From positions 1 through 64,000 of the forward strand of contig NZ_JFKD01000013.1 in assembly GCF_002115725.1 (NCBI RefSeq): a stretch of 64,000 nucleotides of DNA, given 5' to 3'. A program made the position numbers and the translations under genes. Under the pieces are notes generated by a model. The model was not told where the DNA came from. It saw only the letters and a list, made by a program, of their open reading frames with translations, and made no database searches. The stretch is from Marivita cryptomonadis. Its GTDB lineage: Bacteria > Pseudomonadota > Alphaproteobacteria > Rhodobacterales > Rhodobacteraceae. Each line of letters opens with the position of its first letter. Position 1 is the stretch's first letter. Of the stretch, positions 26,488 through 35,231 are shown one piece after another.

Positions 26488-28637
26488 GCTGTAGGGCCTT
26501 TGTGCAAGTGGCCAATGATGGCGCTGTCGGGGTGTCCGTTTTGGTGAAGTTTTTCGATCAAGGTTTTTGCCTGATCCGCTGGGACTGCGGCGAGCAGTCC
26601 GCCGCCTGTTTGCGGATCGAACAGAAGGCGGGTGTGCCGGGTGTCGGGAATGTTTGAAAATCCAGCGCGATTGTTTGCATAAAGCGAAGAATGTTCGCCC
26701 CGTTCGGAGAGGTCCAGCGCGCCGGACAGAAGCGGGATCGTGTCTGGTGTCAGGGTGGCGGCTAAGCCAGAAGCAATGCAGATGTTCTGCGTGTGCCCGG
26801 CAAGCCCGAACCCGGTAAGATCGGTCATCGCCTGTGCCACATCACGCAGAATTTGGGCTGCGGTTTTCTGGCCCTGTTGCATGGCATCCAACGCGCCCGC
26901 GACGTCGGCACCGCGCGCCTTGCCCGACATCAACGCCGCCATGATTACGCCGGTGCCGATGGGTTTGGTCAGGATCAGGGCCGCCCCGTCCTGTGCGCCG
27001 CCCAAGGTGATGGCTTCGCGGTCGAGCAGGCCCGTGACAGCGAGGCCGATGCTGAGGTCATCGCCAAACGTGCTGTGACCGCCGACAATGTCTGCGCCTG
27101 CGTCCTGCAGGATGGTTTGCGCCGAGGTCAGAACCTCGGTCAGGGTGCGTTCAGCCAGCGTTTCCGACAGGCGCGGCAGGGTGATAGACAGGGTTGCCGC
27201 CTGTGGATTGGCACCCATCGCCCAGATATCGCCCAAGGCGTGATGGGCGGCGATACGAGCCATGACCGCGGGATCGGGCCAGAAGCTGCGCAGATGGTCG
27301 GTGGTGAAGACCTGCCGCGCACCGCCCGTATTCAGGAGCGCTGCATCGTCGCCGGGCAGGGGCGTGATGTCGGCGCGCTGTGTCGGTTTCAGCGTGGCAA
27401 GGGATTTTGACAGCGCATCACGGCCCAGTTTTGCACCGCAGCCGCCACAGAGTGGTTTGGGGCCCATAGCCTGCTGCACGCCTTTGGCGCGAGGATAGGG
27501 CAAGGGAGGTGTGGGCATCTTGGGCAGTTGGTCGAACTGGTTCATGAATTTGCGGTCGATGCGGTCTTTCCAATCCCAGACCCAGGGCCCGGTGAAAGTG
27601 ACGCCGAAGCGATCACCAAGTGCCGACTTTTTCCCGAGCGAGATAAGCTTCAGGTAATCTTTCTGTGGCACATAGGTTTTGAGCGGACCACCTGAGAGTG
27701 AGGAGGCGAGATTATGGAATAGAACAGGGGCTTGCCGCACGGCATAGACGCCCGCCTTGGGCCGGGGGGCATGGGCCATGTGTGCACAGTCGCCCACGGC
27801 AAAAATACGCGGATCGCTGGTTTGCAGGCGGTCGTTGACCGTTAGAAAGCCGTCATGCGTGGTCAGGCCGGTCTGGGCCATCCACGGATAGGGGCGTGCA
27901 CCTGCGGCACCGGTGATGAACTGGGCGGTGATGCTGCTTCCGTCGTCAAGGGAGATCGTGTGTTTGCCAAGATGCGTGATCTGGACGTTTTCGTGCAGGA
28001 CGATGTTGAGAGCTTTGATCGCTGCGCGCAGTTGAGTTGCGCTTTTTGCTGGCAAGGCCGACAGTGCGGTTGCGTTGTCGATCAGGTGGATCGTGGCAGG
28101 GCGTTTGCGCAGTTTCAAAGCGTGGGCCATTGCCATGGCCAGTTCCGCACCTGCCACGCCGCCACCGATGATTGCAACTGTGGCCGGGCCGGTGCCTTTG
28201 CGGAAACTGTCCCATTTGGCGGCGAACGGGCCAAGTGGTTTTGCGGGCACGGCGTGATCGGTGAAACCGGGTAGGGTGGGCATGTCAGAGGTAATGCCGA
28301 CATCGACCGCTACAACGTCGAATCCAACGGGCGGGTGCGTGTCGATCTGGATCGTGCCGCTGTCGGGGTCGATGCCAGTGACCGAGCCAAGGATGAGCCG
28401 CGCATTCGCGGCCTGCGCAAGGCGGACGAGGTCGATGTCAAGCTGATCGCGGGTGTAGTGTCCGGCAACGAAGCCCGGTAGCATACCGGAATAGGGCGCG
28501 GTCGGCCCCGGGTTGATCAGCGTGAGGCGCGCTCCGGGAAGCGGTTTCATCGCCCATTTTCGCAGCACCAGCGCATGGGTGTGTCCGCCGCCGATGAGAA
28601 CGAGGTCCTGAGTGAGCGGCAGGGGCGGCTGGTGCAT
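26469..28637 (-). CDS. selD: Selenide, water dikinase fused to an FAD/NAD(P)-dependent oxidoreductase
   Basis: A 722-aa fusion. Residues about 1-370 form a pyridine-nucleotide-disulfide/NDH-like flavoprotein (LVLIGGGHTHALVLRKW; VAIIGGGVAGAELAMAMA; IFAVGDCAHMAH). Residues about 390-722 form SelD, which makes selenophosphate from selenide and ATP; its active-site motif is CGGCGAKLG with C397/C400 and no selenocysteine. The ATG at 28637 has AAAGGA upstream; a GTG at 28664 is an alternative. The fusion may reduce the selenium substrate for SelD (inference). Its only visible user is mnmH, with which it overlaps tail to tail. Confidence 0.93.
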   Translation of the reverse strand: MHQPPLPLTQDLVLIGGGHTHALVLRKWAMKPLPGARLTLINPGPTAPYSGMLPGFVAGHYTRDQLDIDLVRLAQAANARLILGSVTGIDPDSGTIQIDTHPPVGFDVVAVDVGITSDMPTLPGFTDHAVPAKPLGPFAAKWDSFRKGTGPATVAIIGGGVAGAELAMAMAHALKLRKRPATIHLIDNATALSALPAKSATQLRAAIKALNIVLHENVQITHLGKHTISLDDGSSITAQFITGAAGARPYPWMAQTGLTTHDGFLTVNDRLQTSDPRIFAVGDCAHMAHAPRPKAGVYAVRQAPVLFHNLASSLSGGPLKTYVPQKDYLKLISLGKKSALGDRFGVTFTGPWVWDWKDRIDRKFMNQFDQLPKMPTPPLPYPRAKGVQQAMGPKPLCGGCGAKLGRDALSKSLATLKPTQRADITPLPGDDAALLNTGGARQVFTTDHLRSFWPDPAVMARIAAHHALGDIWAMGANPQAATLSITLPRLSETLAERTLTEVLTSAQTILQDAGADIVGGHSTFGDDLSIGLAVTGLLDREAITLGGAQDGAALILTKPIGTGVIMAALMSGKARGADVAGALDAMQQGQKTAAQILRDVAQAMTDLTGFGLAGHTQNICIASGLAATLTPDTIPLLSGALDLSERGEHSSLYANNRAGFSNIPDTRHTRLLFDPQTGGGLLAAVPADQAKTLIEKLHQNGHPDSAIIGHLHKGPTAQVSIA

Positions 28638-29413
28638 GGGGGTGGTCCTTTGATGATCAGGCACGGCTTACCACGGTGGTGTCGCCGCGCCTATGCGACG
28701 GGTGATCAACTTTCGTAACGTGTTTGTCCGCGCAGGTTTTTTACCGCCTACAGTTGCAAGATGGGTGCGTTTCAGAGTGGTGGTGCTAGGGGCAGAAACG
28801 GTAGCTTGTCCCGATCGGGGTAAAGAGTGTTTTGTCCATCATGTCGACGTATTGCGCGTGGTCGATTTGGCGCGCCAATTCGATGACGCAGTTGATTGCA
28901 ACGACACGACGGCATTTCTGTCGGCGCGCGCCGACCGGGGGCCTGTCCAAGAAGTGCGACACGGTGCAAGAGCCGTGGACATCGGACATTTCGATGAATG
29001 GCGCGAGCCTTTGGGCGGGTCCGTAAGTCGCGCTTTTGGTTCGTGGTACACGTCAAGTTGCCCAATGTGCGGGCATGGACGTTGATACGGACCTGAGATT
29101 TTGAGCTTTGTTTTGCGCGATTCGGCCTGTGGATCAGTGTCGGCCTGCCTGTTCCGGGCTCGGGTCGCGAGGCTCAGACCCTCGAAATGCGCAGTATACC
29201 TTGGGATACAGAAAAATATTTAATTAACAAAGGCTTAAAAACTTGGGAAAAACCGCTGAGTAAGTAAATTTCAAAACCTTAACGCTTGACGAAACAATCC
29301 TGCGCCTAGATGAACACCCAAGAATTGCGAGGAGCGCTGGCTCGGATGGCGGCCTTCGCTCGGGAGGGACGCGACATTGCGACCACGCTAAAGGGCAGGA
29401 GAGATCGTCGCCA
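28638..29413. other. Intergenic region upstream of selD and the stress-protein gene
   Basis: A 776-bp stretch between divergent genes. Overlapping short frames on both strands at 28.7-29.1 kb are mostly shadows. The last 200 bp (29190-29400) are A+T-rich and probably carry the promoter of the stress-protein gene; a CGAGG/CCTCG inverted repeat lies at 29168-29184. I see no tRNA, no strong terminator and no mobile element. Confidence 0.5.
28786..28989 (-). CDS. Possible small hypothetical protein
   Basis: A 67-aa frame beginning MSDVHGSCTVSHFLDRPP and ending DKTLFTPIGTSYRFCP. It is the most protein-like of several overlapping short frames in this gap, but it has no ribosome site and no recognised family. 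Three other frames overlap it, so it may be chance. Reported only as a candidate. Confidence 0.2.
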   Translation of the reverse strand: MSDVHGSCTVSHFLDRPPVGARRQKCRRVVAINCVIELARQIDHAQYVDMMDKTLFTPIGTSYRFCP

Positions 29414-30265
29414 ATGTTGAAATCCATTTTGGTCCCAGTGCGTGGCGACGGCATGGTCGCAACCGTGCTTGCCCATGCAGCCGAACTTGCCAAGCAACAC
29501 CAAGCGCAGGTCAATGTCGTGCACTGTCGGGCTCAGGCCAATGATCTGCTGCCGCAGGGCATCGTCATGAATGACTTTGCCCGCAAGGTGATGATGGAAC
29601 AGGCGGTTGAGCTTGCGAACCGTCAGGAAGATCACTTGCGCAAGATCTTGCACCGTCTGGCGGGCGACTTCGGACTCGAGGAAAATGCGAGCACACCCGA
29701 TGTTGCGGTTTGTACCTTTGCAGAAGAGCCGGGCCGTATGGCCGATGTCGTCAAGCATGCGGGCAGACTTTCTGATCTCATCGTGCTTCCAAAGCCTCAG
29801 CGGGAACGCAACCTTGGTCAAAGCTCTTTGAAAGCGGCGCTGTATGGCGCTGGGCGGCCAGTGTTGATCTGTCCGGGACAATTGCAGCCCGATGCAACAT
29901 TCGCCCAGCACGTGGCGATCGGCTGGAATGGATCATTGCCTGCCGCGCGCGCCGTCGCATCGTCTTTGGACATCGTCCATGCAGCCAAGCGCGTCAGCAT
30001 TCTGACGGGTGGGAAGGTGCAATCTCATGGGCCCAGTGTTGATGAGTTGGTGGACTATTACGCGCTGCGGGGCATCACGGCCGAAGTGGTGCGCTTCGCC
30101 GGGAAAGACGCAGCCACCGAACTCCTGAAGACAAGCAAGAGCGTGGGGGCCAGCCTGCTTGTTATCGGAGCCTATAGCCACAGCCACGAGACCGAGATGC
30201 TGTTTGGAGGCAACACCGAGCGTATCGTGGACAAAACAGAGATGCCCATCCTGATGGCGCATTGA
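29414..30265 (+). CDS. Universal stress protein (UspA family), tandem-domain length
   Basis: A 283-aa cytoplasmic protein, twice the size of a single Usp domain. The C-terminal half has the nucleotide-binding signature (VIGAYSHSHETEMLFGGNTERIV, residues about 248-270); the N-terminal half begins LKSILVPVRGDGMVATVL like a Usp strand but lacks a clear G-rich loop. An AGGAGAGA element precedes the ATG. It lies 115 bp before a tripartite tricarboxylate transporter operon; a Usp protein (TeaD) regulates the TeaABC ectoine TRAP transporter in Halomonas, so a similar role is possible (inference). Confidence 0.9.
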   Translation: MLKSILVPVRGDGMVATVLAHAAELAKQHQAQVNVVHCRAQANDLLPQGIVMNDFARKVMMEQAVELANRQEDHLRKILHRLAGDFGLEENASTPDVAVCTFAEEPGRMADVVKHAGRLSDLIVLPKPQRERNLGQSSLKAALYGAGRPVLICPGQLQPDATFAQHVAIGWNGSLPAARAVASSLDIVHAAKRVSILTGGKVQSHGPSVDELVDYYALRGITAEVVRFAGKDAATELLKTSKSVGASLLVIGAYSHSHETEMLFGGNTERIVDKTEMPILMAH

Positions 30266-30380
30266 ACCACTTCTTTGGCCGAACCAAGGCCGACGACGGG
30301 GCACGCCCCAAATCTGAAGCCCGCACATGACGCGGAAACGACTGGTCCGGGAAACCGGGCATTTTAGGGAGGAATACACT

Positions 30381-31352
30381 ATGAAACTGACCAAAAGACT
30401 TTTCCTGGGACTGGCCGCAGGCACCGCCCTGGCAACTTTGCCGATTGCAGCTTTGGCCCAAGACTGGCAGCCGAAGCGTCCGATCGATTTCACCATCATG
30501 GCCGGTCCGGGTGGCGGCGCAGACCAGATCGCGCGGTTCGTGCAATCCGTGGTCGAGGCGAATGACATGACCAACCGCCCTTTGATCCCCACAAACCGGG
30601 GTGGCGGGTCTGGTGCGGAATCCCTTTTGCATCTCAAGGATGCTCGTGACCCGGATCATACGCTGATGGTCACACTCAATTCGTTCTACACAACGCCGAT
30701 CCGCCAAGAGGGTCTGGGCGTCGATATCGAGACCTTCACCCCGATCACCATGATGGGCGTCGATCCTTTTGTGCTTTGGGTCCACAAGGATTCCGGCATC
30801 ACGACCTTTGAAGACTACATCGCGAAGGTCAAAGAAATGGACGGTGAGTACGTCATGGGTGGCACCGGGACTGGTCAGGAAGATTCGATCGTGATCGCCT
30901 ACATGGCCGGGGCCTATGATCTGAAGATCAAGTATATCCCGTATGACGGTGGCGGCGCCGTGGCCAAGGACCTTGCTGGTCAACAGATCATGGCGACAGT
31001 CAACAACCCCGCCGAAGCCAAGGGCTTTTACGAAGCGGGCGACTTCGTGCCGCTTCTGGCCTTCTCGGACGAGCGTATGGATGCCTATCCGGACGTGCCG
31101 ACCATGAAGGAAAAAGGTCACGATTTCTCGTACTACAACCAGCGTGCCATCGTCGGTGCGCCCGGCATGTCGGACGAAGCCGCAGCCTACTACCGCGAGG
31201 TGTTCGGCAAGGTCTATGAGGGAGAGGATTGGCAGAACTACCTGGCCTCGGAAAGCCTGTCCCCTCTGCCGATGGATGAAGCGCAAACGCGTGCATATTG
31301 GGCAACGCAGGTTGCAACGCACCGCAAGCTTCTGTCCGAAATCGGCGGCTAA
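30381..31352 (+). CDS. tctC: Tripartite tricarboxylate transporter binding protein (TctC/BUG family)
   Basis: A 323-aa periplasmic binding protein with a clear signal peptide (MKLTKRLFLGLAAGTALAT, cut near AALA/QDW). Family features are DFTIMAGPGGGADQIARFV near residues 35-53, MGGTGTGQEDSIVIAYMAG, and IPYDGGGAVAKDLAGQQI. The ATG at 30381 follows AGGGAGGAA; an in-frame start at 30327 is less likely. BUG proteins bind citrate, other di/tricarboxylates or many other acids, so the substrate is open. Confidence 0.92.
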   Translation: MKLTKRLFLGLAAGTALATLPIAALAQDWQPKRPIDFTIMAGPGGGADQIARFVQSVVEANDMTNRPLIPTNRGGGSGAESLLHLKDARDPDHTLMVTLNSFYTTPIRQEGLGVDIETFTPITMMGVDPFVLWVHKDSGITTFEDYIAKVKEMDGEYVMGGTGTGQEDSIVIAYMAGAYDLKIKYIPYDGGGAVAKDLAGQQIMATVNNPAEAKGFYEAGDFVPLLAFSDERMDAYPDVPTMKEKGHDFSYYNQRAIVGAPGMSDEAAAYYREVFGKVYEGEDWQNYLASESLSPLPMDEAQTRAYWATQVATHRKLLSEIGG

Positions 31353-31378
31353 GCCATAAATCAGGAAAGGGGGCAGAG

Positions 31379-31882
31379 ATGCGCCAAGGTGAAATATCAC
31401 TTGCAGGGCTCCTTGCCCTCTTTTCCCTGTATCTGATGTGGAAGAGCACCGAGCTTCCCATCGGGTACATTCGCGGCCAGGGACCGGGTGGTGGCTTTTG
31501 GCCATTCTGGCTGTCGGTCGGCATGCTGCTGAGCTGTGTTGCCATCGCCTGGAATTGGTGGCGCGGCAAGACACCGGCATCGGTGTCGGATGAACCGCTT
31601 ATGGATTCATTTGGCTGGCGCACGGTGCTGCATGTTGGCGGTGGGGTTACTGCGTTCGTCGCATTGATTTCGGTGGTTTCGATGTATGGCGCAGTTGCGC
31701 TGTTCTTCGTCTATTACCTGCGGTTTCTGGGCAGACATTCCTGGGCGCTGACACTGGCCATTGCGATTATCCTGCCCATCGGCCTGTTCTTCTTTTTCGA
31801 AGGGGCAATGCAGATTTCGATGCCGCAAGGCCTGCCATTCACGCAGCCCTTCTTCGATGTGATGTACGACATCATTTACTGA
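31379..31882 (+). CDS. tctB: Tripartite tricarboxylate transporter small membrane subunit (TctB)
   Basis: A 167-aa membrane protein with four helices (about residues 5-22, 40-60, 80-105, 115-140), the TctB pattern. The ATG at 31379 follows GAAAGGGGGCAGAG. Beginning GEISLAGLLALFSLYLMW and the PTG-like PGGGFWPFW segment are usual for TctB. It lies 26 bp after tctC and 24 bp before tctA. Confidence 0.9.
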   Translation: MRQGEISLAGLLALFSLYLMWKSTELPIGYIRGQGPGGGFWPFWLSVGMLLSCVAIAWNWWRGKTPASVSDEPLMDSFGWRTVLHVGGGVTAFVALISVVSMYGAVALFFVYYLRFLGRHSWALTLAIAIILPIGLFFFFEGAMQISMPQGLPFTQPFFDVMYDIIY

Positions 31883-31906
31883 CGCAGCCAGGATCCAAGG
31901 ACCATC

Positions 31907-33418
31907 ATGGAAGCTTTATCTTTTCTGGCCGATGGCGTGCTTGTTGCGCTTGAGCCGCTCAATCTCGTTCTCATTCTGATTGGTGTCACGGTTGGCCTGT
32001 TCATTGGGGCTATGCCGGGCTTGGGGTCTGTGAACGGTGTGGCGATCCTTTTGCCGATCACGTTTCTGGTGCCTCCGGGCTCTGCCATCATCTTTCTGGC
32101 CGCCATTTACTATGGAGCCATGTATGGAGGGGCGATTTCATCGGTCACCATGGGGATACCCGGCGCCTCGACCGCTGTGGCCACGACGTTTGATGGGCGA
32201 CCATTGGCGCTTCAGGGGCGGGCCAGTCTGGCCTTGGTGACAGCGGCGCTGGCGTCGTTTGTGGGCGGCACCGTTGCCAATATTCTGTTTACGCTCTTTG
32301 CGCCGCTGCTCGCGACAATGGCGCTTTCGTTTGGGCCGCCCGAGATTTTTGCGCTGATGCTGCTGGCCTTCGCGACCTTTGTGGGACTTGGCGGGGATGA
32401 TATCCCGAAGACGATCTTTTCGATCTGCCTTGGTCTGGTGCTTGCGACTGTTGGTTTTGACACGATCTCTGGCGAACCGCGCCTCGTGCTTTTCGACATT
32501 GACGGTTTCTTGCGTGGGATCGGCTTTATCGTTCTTGCCATCGGGGTTTACGGCATCGGTGAGATGCTTTGGACCATCGAGCAAACGCGCGGCGAAGTGA
32601 CGACGACAAACCCCAAGATGACCTTCAAAGGCATGGTGGCTGATACCAAGGAAGCGGTACGCAGAGGCTGGAAAGGGACCTGGATCGGTTCGATCCTGGG
32701 GTTTTTCGTCGGTGTTTTGCCAGCCGCAGGTGCCACGCCGGGGTCACTGATGTCCTACGGTGTTGCCAAAATGGTTTCAAAGAACCCCGAGGAATACGGG
32801 AAAGGGACACCCGATGGGGTCGCGGCCCCGGAGGCGGCCAACAATTCTGCGTCCACCGGGTCTATGTTGCCGATGCTGACACTTGGTATACCGGGGTCAC
32901 CGACCACAGCGATCCTGTTGGGGGGCATGGTCATCTGGGGGCTGACACCGGGTCCACGCCTTTTTGTCGATCAAAGCGAGTTTGTCTGGGGTCTTATCGG
33001 ATCTTTCTACATCTCGAACATCGCGGCGCTTTTCATCAATCTCGCGTTCATCCCGCTGTTTGTCTGGATGCTGCGGATGCCGTTCACCATCCTTGCGCCG
33101 CTGATCTTCGTGCTGTCCATCGTCGGTGGCTTTGCCGCGTCGCGCAGCATGCACGACCTCTGGCTGATCGTTATTTTCGGGCTTTCGGCGTTTTTCTTGC
33201 GCAAGTTCGACTACCCGCTGGCACCGGCTGTCCTGGCGATCGTGCTTGGTCCGATTGCCGAACCGACCATGCGCCAATCCCTGCTGTTGTCCTCGGGTGA
33301 TCCGATGATCTTTTTCACCCGGCCGATCGCAGGGCCCATCACCGTGGTCGCCATCATCTTGATCCTGTTGCCTGCAATCAAGCTGCTGCGCCGCAAACGC
33401 TCGGAAAAAACGGCCTGA
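31907..33418 (+). CDS. tctA: Tripartite tricarboxylate transporter large permease (TctA)
   Basis: A 503-aa permease with about 11-12 helices. Two TctA signatures are visible: FIGAMPGLGSVNGVAILLPITF near residues 26-47, and VGVLPAAGATPGSLMSYGVAK near 265-285, followed by EAANNSASTGSMLPMLTLGIPGSPTTA. Sodium- or proton-driven uptake of a carboxylate bound by TctC is the family role. It is the last gene of the tct operon; a 166-bp gap follows before the acyl-CoA ligase gene. Confidence 0.95.
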   Translation: MEALSFLADGVLVALEPLNLVLILIGVTVGLFIGAMPGLGSVNGVAILLPITFLVPPGSAIIFLAAIYYGAMYGGAISSVTMGIPGASTAVATTFDGRPLALQGRASLALVTAALASFVGGTVANILFTLFAPLLATMALSFGPPEIFALMLLAFATFVGLGGDDIPKTIFSICLGLVLATVGFDTISGEPRLVLFDIDGFLRGIGFIVLAIGVYGIGEMLWTIEQTRGEVTTTNPKMTFKGMVADTKEAVRRGWKGTWIGSILGFFVGVLPAAGATPGSLMSYGVAKMVSKNPEEYGKGTPDGVAAPEAANNSASTGSMLPMLTLGIPGSPTTAILLGGMVIWGLTPGPRLFVDQSEFVWGLIGSFYISNIAALFINLAFIPLFVWMLRMPFTILAPLIFVLSIVGGFAASRSMHDLWLIVIFGLSAFFLRKFDYPLAPAVLAIVLGPIAEPTMRQSLLLSSGDPMIFFTRPIAGPITVVAIILILLPAIKLLRRKRSEKTA

Positions 33419-33584
33419 CCGATGGGCTAGCCGTCGACAGCGAACCGGTGTCGCAGATGTAAATTGCCATAGAAGTGCTTTTCTTTGCGCTCTGCCCCGT
33501 TAAATAGGGGGCAAGTGTGGATCACTGGGCGCAGCCCGGACGGAATAATGAAACAAGACCGACTGACTAAAAGGGGACAGGACT

Positions 33585-35114
33585 ATGGCTACCAACGTCA
33601 AAGCACTGCTGGAGGGACATGACGCCGGATCGAAGGCATTGGGCGCACCGGGGCGGGACTGGCTCAGCTATGGTGGGCTGCGGGATTTGTCGGCAGAAGT
33701 GAGCGCAAGCTTGCGCGGCTTCGGGATCGGACCAAGCGATCGTGTTGCGATCGTGCTGCCGAACGGACCGGAAATGGCTTCGGCGTTTGTCACCATTGCA
33801 CAGGCGGCGACCACGGCTCCGCTGAACCCGGCCTATCGCGAGGACGAGTACAAGTTCTACATCGAAGACCTTGCGGCCAAGGCGATTGTCCTGGCCGACG
33901 GCTATGACGGCCCGGCCTTGGGTGCGGCCCAGTCCTTGGGTCTGATGGTGCTGCGTACGGTTGTGGCAGAAGGCTCGCCTGCTGGGTCGTTCACCTTGGC
34001 GGCCGATGGAGCCACCGGGGATGCGTTGCCAGCCAGCAATCCTACGGATGATGATGTGGCGCTCATCCTGCACACCTCGGGCACCACGTCGCGGCCGAAG
34101 ATCGTGCCGCTGCTGCAATCGAATGTGGCGGCATCGGCGCACAACATCGCGGCGTCGCTCAAGCTGTCGTCGGATGACCGCTGCCTGAACGTGATGCCGT
34201 TGTTCCACATCCATGGCCTTTTGGCGGCGGTGTCGGCCTCGCTGTCGGTTGGTGCGTCGATCTGGTGCGCGCCGGGCTTTGACGCGCTGCGCTTCTTTGG
34301 CTGGATGCGGGATGCGACGCCGACATGGTACACCGCCGTGCCGACCATGCATCAGGCGATCCTGAGCCGTGTTGGGCGCAATGCGGATGTGATCGAAGAG
34401 GTGCCGCTGCGGTTCCTGCGCTCGTCCTCGGCCAGCCTGCCCGGGCAGGTGATGGAGGCGCTGCGCGAGACGTTCAATGCGCCGGTGATCGAAGCTTACG
34501 GCATGACAGAAGCGGCGCACCAGATGTGCTGCAACCCGTTTGACCGGCAGAAACCCGGTGCGGTGGGTGTGGCCGCTGGCCCCGAAGTGCGCGTGGCGCA
34601 TGAGACCGAGAACCGCCTTGTCGACGGCACCGGTGAGGTGGTGATTTCCGGCCCGAACGTGACACCGGGTTACGAGAGCAACCCGGACGCCAATGCCAAG
34701 AATTTCTTTGAGGCAGACGGCAAGCGCTGGTTCCGCACCGGCGACCAAGGGGCGTTCGATGCGGACGGGTTCCTGCATCTGACAGGACGATTGAAGGAAA
34801 TCATCAATCGCGGCGGCGAGAAAGTTTCGCCGCTCGAGGTGGATGGCGTGCTTCTGGATCACCCGGCGATTGCGCAGGTAGTGACCTTTGCTTTGCCGCA
34901 TCCCAAGTTGGGAGAAGAGGTGGCCGCAGCCGTTGTTCTGAAAGACGGGGTTGAGGCGACCGAGCGGGAGATCCGCGACTTCGCAGCTAGCCGCATGGCC
35001 GATTTCAAAGTGCCGCGTAAGGTGATCATTCTTGACGAGATCCCGAAAGGGGCCACCGGCAAGATGCAGCGGATCGGTCTGGCGGAGAAGCTTGGGCTGG
35101 TTGAGACGGCGTGA
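33585..35114 (+). CDS. AMP-forming acyl-CoA ligase (oxalate-CoA-ligase-like)
   Basis: A 509-aa acyl-activating enzyme. The AMP-binding loop is LHTSGTTSRPKIVPL (about residues 165-179), the A5 motif is EAYGMTEAAHQM, and the adenylate/CoA-domain motif is GRLKEIINRGGEKVSP, with the C-terminal lysine region PKGATGKMQR. Overall character resembles oxalate-CoA ligase (AAE3/Pcs60) and other small-carboxylate ligases, but the substrate is not certain. An AAGGGGACAGG element precedes the ATG. Its position after the tct transporter fits activation of an imported acid (inference). Confidence 0.88.
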   Translation: MATNVKALLEGHDAGSKALGAPGRDWLSYGGLRDLSAEVSASLRGFGIGPSDRVAIVLPNGPEMASAFVTIAQAATTAPLNPAYREDEYKFYIEDLAAKAIVLADGYDGPALGAAQSLGLMVLRTVVAEGSPAGSFTLAADGATGDALPASNPTDDDVALILHTSGTTSRPKIVPLLQSNVAASAHNIAASLKLSSDDRCLNVMPLFHIHGLLAAVSASLSVGASIWCAPGFDALRFFGWMRDATPTWYTAVPTMHQAILSRVGRNADVIEEVPLRFLRSSSASLPGQVMEALRETFNAPVIEAYGMTEAAHQMCCNPFDRQKPGAVGVAAGPEVRVAHETENRLVDGTGEVVISGPNVTPGYESNPDANAKNFFEADGKRWFRTGDQGAFDADGFLHLTGRLKEIINRGGEKVSPLEVDGVLLDHPAIAQVVTFALPHPKLGEEVAAAVVLKDGVEATEREIRDFAASRMADFKVPRKVIILDEIPKGATGKMQRIGLAEKLGLVETA

Positions 35115-35157
35115 GCTGAAGCTGTGAGAATGCGCCGGGTGGCCCCTGTGGGAGCCT

Positions 35158-35188
35158 CCGGCGGGAGTTTACTTGGCAAGATGAAGGA
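35158..35188. repeat. Dispersed GGAGTTTA...GGCAAGATGAAG element, copy 1
   Basis: An intergenic element with a short CTCC/GGAG hairpin followed by GGGAGTTTACTTGGCAAGATGAAG. It shares a GGAGTTTA - GGCAAGATGAAG core with the copy at 38463-38485. Both lie downstream of a gene stop and just before the next gene of the same block. From memory, similar elements are frequent between genes in Rhodobacterales. Confidence 0.65.
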
Positions 35189-35231
35189 GGAGCGGTTCGC
35201 GGAAAACCAGCGGATCGCTTCTGGGTGAGCG

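Noticed and set aside
26469..28637. Selenocysteine in SelD
   Set aside because: The active-site position is encoded by an ordinary cysteine codon (CGGCGAK) with no in-frame TGA, so no Sec decoding is needed.
28693..29085. A 130-codon plus-strand frame (and overlapping short frames) in the gap before the stress-protein gene
   Set aside because: Overlapping frames on both strands with no ribosome site and no recognisable family; composition looks like chance open frames in GC-rich DNA. Only the 67-aa minus-strand frame is kept, at low confidence.
33567..34901. A 444-codon minus-strand frame opposite the acyl-CoA ligase
   Set aside because: Shadow of the ligase gene; arginine/histidine-rich product typical of antisense translation of GC-rich DNA.
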